Positions 5,848 to 7,266 of a DNA stretch of 7,266 nt are shown here, in pieces. The position numbers and the translations under genes are program-made. Source of the DNA: CAVOBC01 sp963693635 (lineage in GTDB: Bacteria > Pseudomonadota > Gammaproteobacteria > Pseudomonadales > Azotimanducaceae). Each line of letters starts with the position of its first letter. Within the stretch, counting starts at the first letter, position 1. The DNA is taken from positions 1-7,266 of the forward strand of contig CAVOBC010000250.1 of the NCBI GenBank assembly GCA_963693635.1, written 5' to 3'. The notes beneath the pieces are model-generated. The model had not been told where the DNA came from and made no database searches. It saw nothing but the letters and a program-made list of their open reading frames with translations.

Positions 5848-7266
5848 ATGGACCGCACAATCGTCGACTTCGTCAAAGCCCTGCGCACTGCCGAACTCAA
5901 AGTGTCGCCGGCCGAGACCCTGGACGCGATGGCAGCGCTCGACGTCATTGGCATCGAAGACCGGGAATTTCTGAAGAACACGCTCTCGATGGTGCTCTCG
6001 AAAACGCCGGAGGAAAAAGAGTCGTTCGAGACCTGCTTCGAGCAGTTCTTCACGTTCGAGCAGTTTCAAGGCAACCTCATTCCTGCAGACGACGTCTCGC
6101 ACGACGATGACGGCGGCGAGTTCGACCCCTCCGATGACGACAACCCGCAAGCCGGGGAAGGCCGCGGTGGCGGGGCTGGCATGGGCGGGGGTGGCGGCAG
6201 CGCGAGCGAAGGCGACGAGTCCGATTCCACCGCAGACGTGCCCAACACGATGCAACCCGAGTCCCGGCTCGGCCAACTGCTGATGAACAACGACAAGACC
6301 GAGATCACCATCGCCGTCGTCGAGGCCGGGCGCGAGGTTGAGGTCAATCAGATCGTCGTCTTTACCCAGAAGGGGCTCTATACGCGCAAGATCATGGACG
6401 CGATGGGCCTGCCTGAATTGCAGGACGAGATCTCTGAACTCAAGGGCCACGGCGGACTGCCCCAGCGCAAGCTGTCCAATCTTCTGAAGTCGGGCCGCGA
6501 CACGCTGCGCGAGCGCGTGCGTGACTATGTCGAGCGACAGTTCTTTCTGCATGCCGACGAGCAGGGCAAGCAGTTGCGCGAAGAACTGCTAAAAAAGGTC
6601 AAACTCTCAAACCTTGAGAAGCGCAACTACAAGGACGTGCAGCAAGTCGTCTTCAAAATGGCGAAGAAGCTGATCGCGGTTCACTCCAAGCAACGCAAGA
6701 CCGTCAAGCGCGGCCAACTCGATGTGCGCAAGACCCTGCGGCACAACATGCAATACGACGGCGCGCTCTTCGACATCAAGTGGAAGGCGACCAAGATAGA
6801 CCGGCCAAAAGTGATGGCGATATGCGACGTGAGCGGATCGGTCAGCAACTACTCCCGCTTTCTGCTGATGTTTCTGTACAGCCTCTCCGAAATCCTGCCC
6901 AAGGTTCGCGCGTTCGCCTTCTCGTCCGATCTCGGTGAGGTGACTCGCCTGTTTGACCAGAGCGGACTCGAAGACGCCATCGCCAAGACCATGCGCGACT
7001 ACGGCAACGGCTCAACCGACTACGGCCAGATGTTGCAGGACTTCAAGTCCAACTGCATGGACGACGTCAACAACAAAACAACGATCATTATCCTGGGCGA
7101 CGCGCGCAACAACTTTGGCGACCCTCGTGCCGAGATACTGCGAGAAATGTACGACAAGTCCAAACGCGTCATCTGGCTCAACCCCGAGCCCAAGATGAGC
7201 TGGACCGTGGGTGATGCCGAGATGAAGAAGTACGCCGCGTGCTGCCATCAGACAGAGGTGTGCAAT
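5848..7266 (+). CDS. CoxE-like VWA-domain protein, MoxR partner (3' end beyond window)
   Basis: The frame is open for 473 codons to the window edge without a stop. ATG 5848 has GGAG (5839-5842) five bases upstream. The N-terminal part (1-80) is helical and matches no domain I know. Residues 81-132 are a low-complexity linker with Asp/Glu clusters and a glycine run (about 105-115). A charged helical region follows (about 135-310). The C-terminal VWA domain starts near 318, with a complete metal-binding MIDAS motif: D327-V-S329-G-S331, T390 in GSTDYG, and D418 in LGDARNN. The form CDVSGSVSNYSRFLL is typical of CoxE-type VWA proteins. Such proteins bind a divalent metal and act as adaptors that bring the MoxR ATPase to its target. 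Coupling to the ATPase gene just upstream supports this role, but the target is unknown. The part seen ends after the MIDAS aspartate, so only the C-terminal tail is likely missing. Confidence 0.9.
   Translation, partial: MDRTIVDFVKALRTAELKVSPAETLDAMAALDVIGIEDREFLKNTLSMVLSKTPEEKESFETCFEQFFTFEQFQGNLIPADDVSHDDDGGEFDPSDDDNPQAGEGRGGGAGMGGGGGSASEGDESDSTADVPNTMQPESRLGQLLMNNDKTEITIAVVEAGREVEVNQIVVFTQKGLYTRKIMDAMGLPELQDEISELKGHGGLPQRKLSNLLKSGRDTLRERVRDYVERQFFLHADEQGKQLREELLKKVKLSNLEKRNYKDVQQVVFKMAKKLIAVHSKQRKTVKRGQLDVRKTLRHNMQYDGALFDIKWKATKIDRPKVMAICDVSGSVSNYSRFLLMFLYSLSEILPKVRAFAFSSDLGEVTRLFDQSGLEDAIAKTMRDYGNGSTDYGQMLQDFKSNCMDDVNNKTTIIILGDARNNFGDPRAEILREMYDKSKRVIWLNPEPKMSWTVGDAEMKKYAACCHQTEVCN

Noticed and set aside
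5770..6552. 260-codon open frame on the minus strand
   Set aside because: It is antisense to the MoxR end and the VWA gene, and its sequence is the Val/His/Asp-rich type expected from a shadow frame.

Overview
The window is high-GC bacterial chromosomal DNA. The AhcY and TesB sequences, the sahR-ahcY arrangement and the codon use fit a proteobacterium, most likely gamma- or betaproteobacterial. This is inferred from recognisable protein families; there is no rRNA or other direct marker. I see no mobile element, tRNA, CRISPR array or phage gene. The content is housekeeping and accessory metabolism, with some regulatory structure and one decayed gene.

Layout. Bases 2-52 look like the tail of a plus-strand gene. 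A gene-poor stretch follows, holding a minus-strand terminator (187-227) that lies downstream of a broken minus-strand gene of unknown function (324-813, with one nonsense codon and one frameshift). From 927 to 1000 is the control region of a plus-strand operon: a sigma70-like promoter with two similar palindromic sites whose centres are 52 bp apart. The operon is sahR (1009-2058), an ArsR-type regulator with a methyltransferase-like sensor domain, then ahcY (2115-3476), S-adenosylhomocysteine hydrolase. It ends in a hairpin terminator (3554-3579). Next is tesB (3702-4544), an acyl-CoA thioesterase. After a 303-base non-coding leader with a candidate promoter come a MoxR-family AAA+ ATPase (4848-5798) and a CoxE-like VWA protein (from 5848, cut off by the window end), separated by a strong intercistronic hairpin.

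How the genes work together. SahR regulators are known in Proteobacteria to repress SAM-cycle genes and to release DNA when S-adenosylhomocysteine (SAH) accumulates. AhcY removes SAH, so sahR-ahcY should form a feedback loop in which the regulator's ligand is the substrate of its partner. The MoxR ATPase and VWA protein form a two-component chaperone-like module of the kind that matures or activates metalloenzymes and other complexes; no client is visible in the window. TesB appears to be a stand-alone gene.

I do not see a wholly unknown system. The signals most worth following are the paired SahR-like operators, the eroded SAM-binding loop of SahR, the broken minus-strand gene, and the MoxR/VWA module with its leader and intercistronic hairpin.
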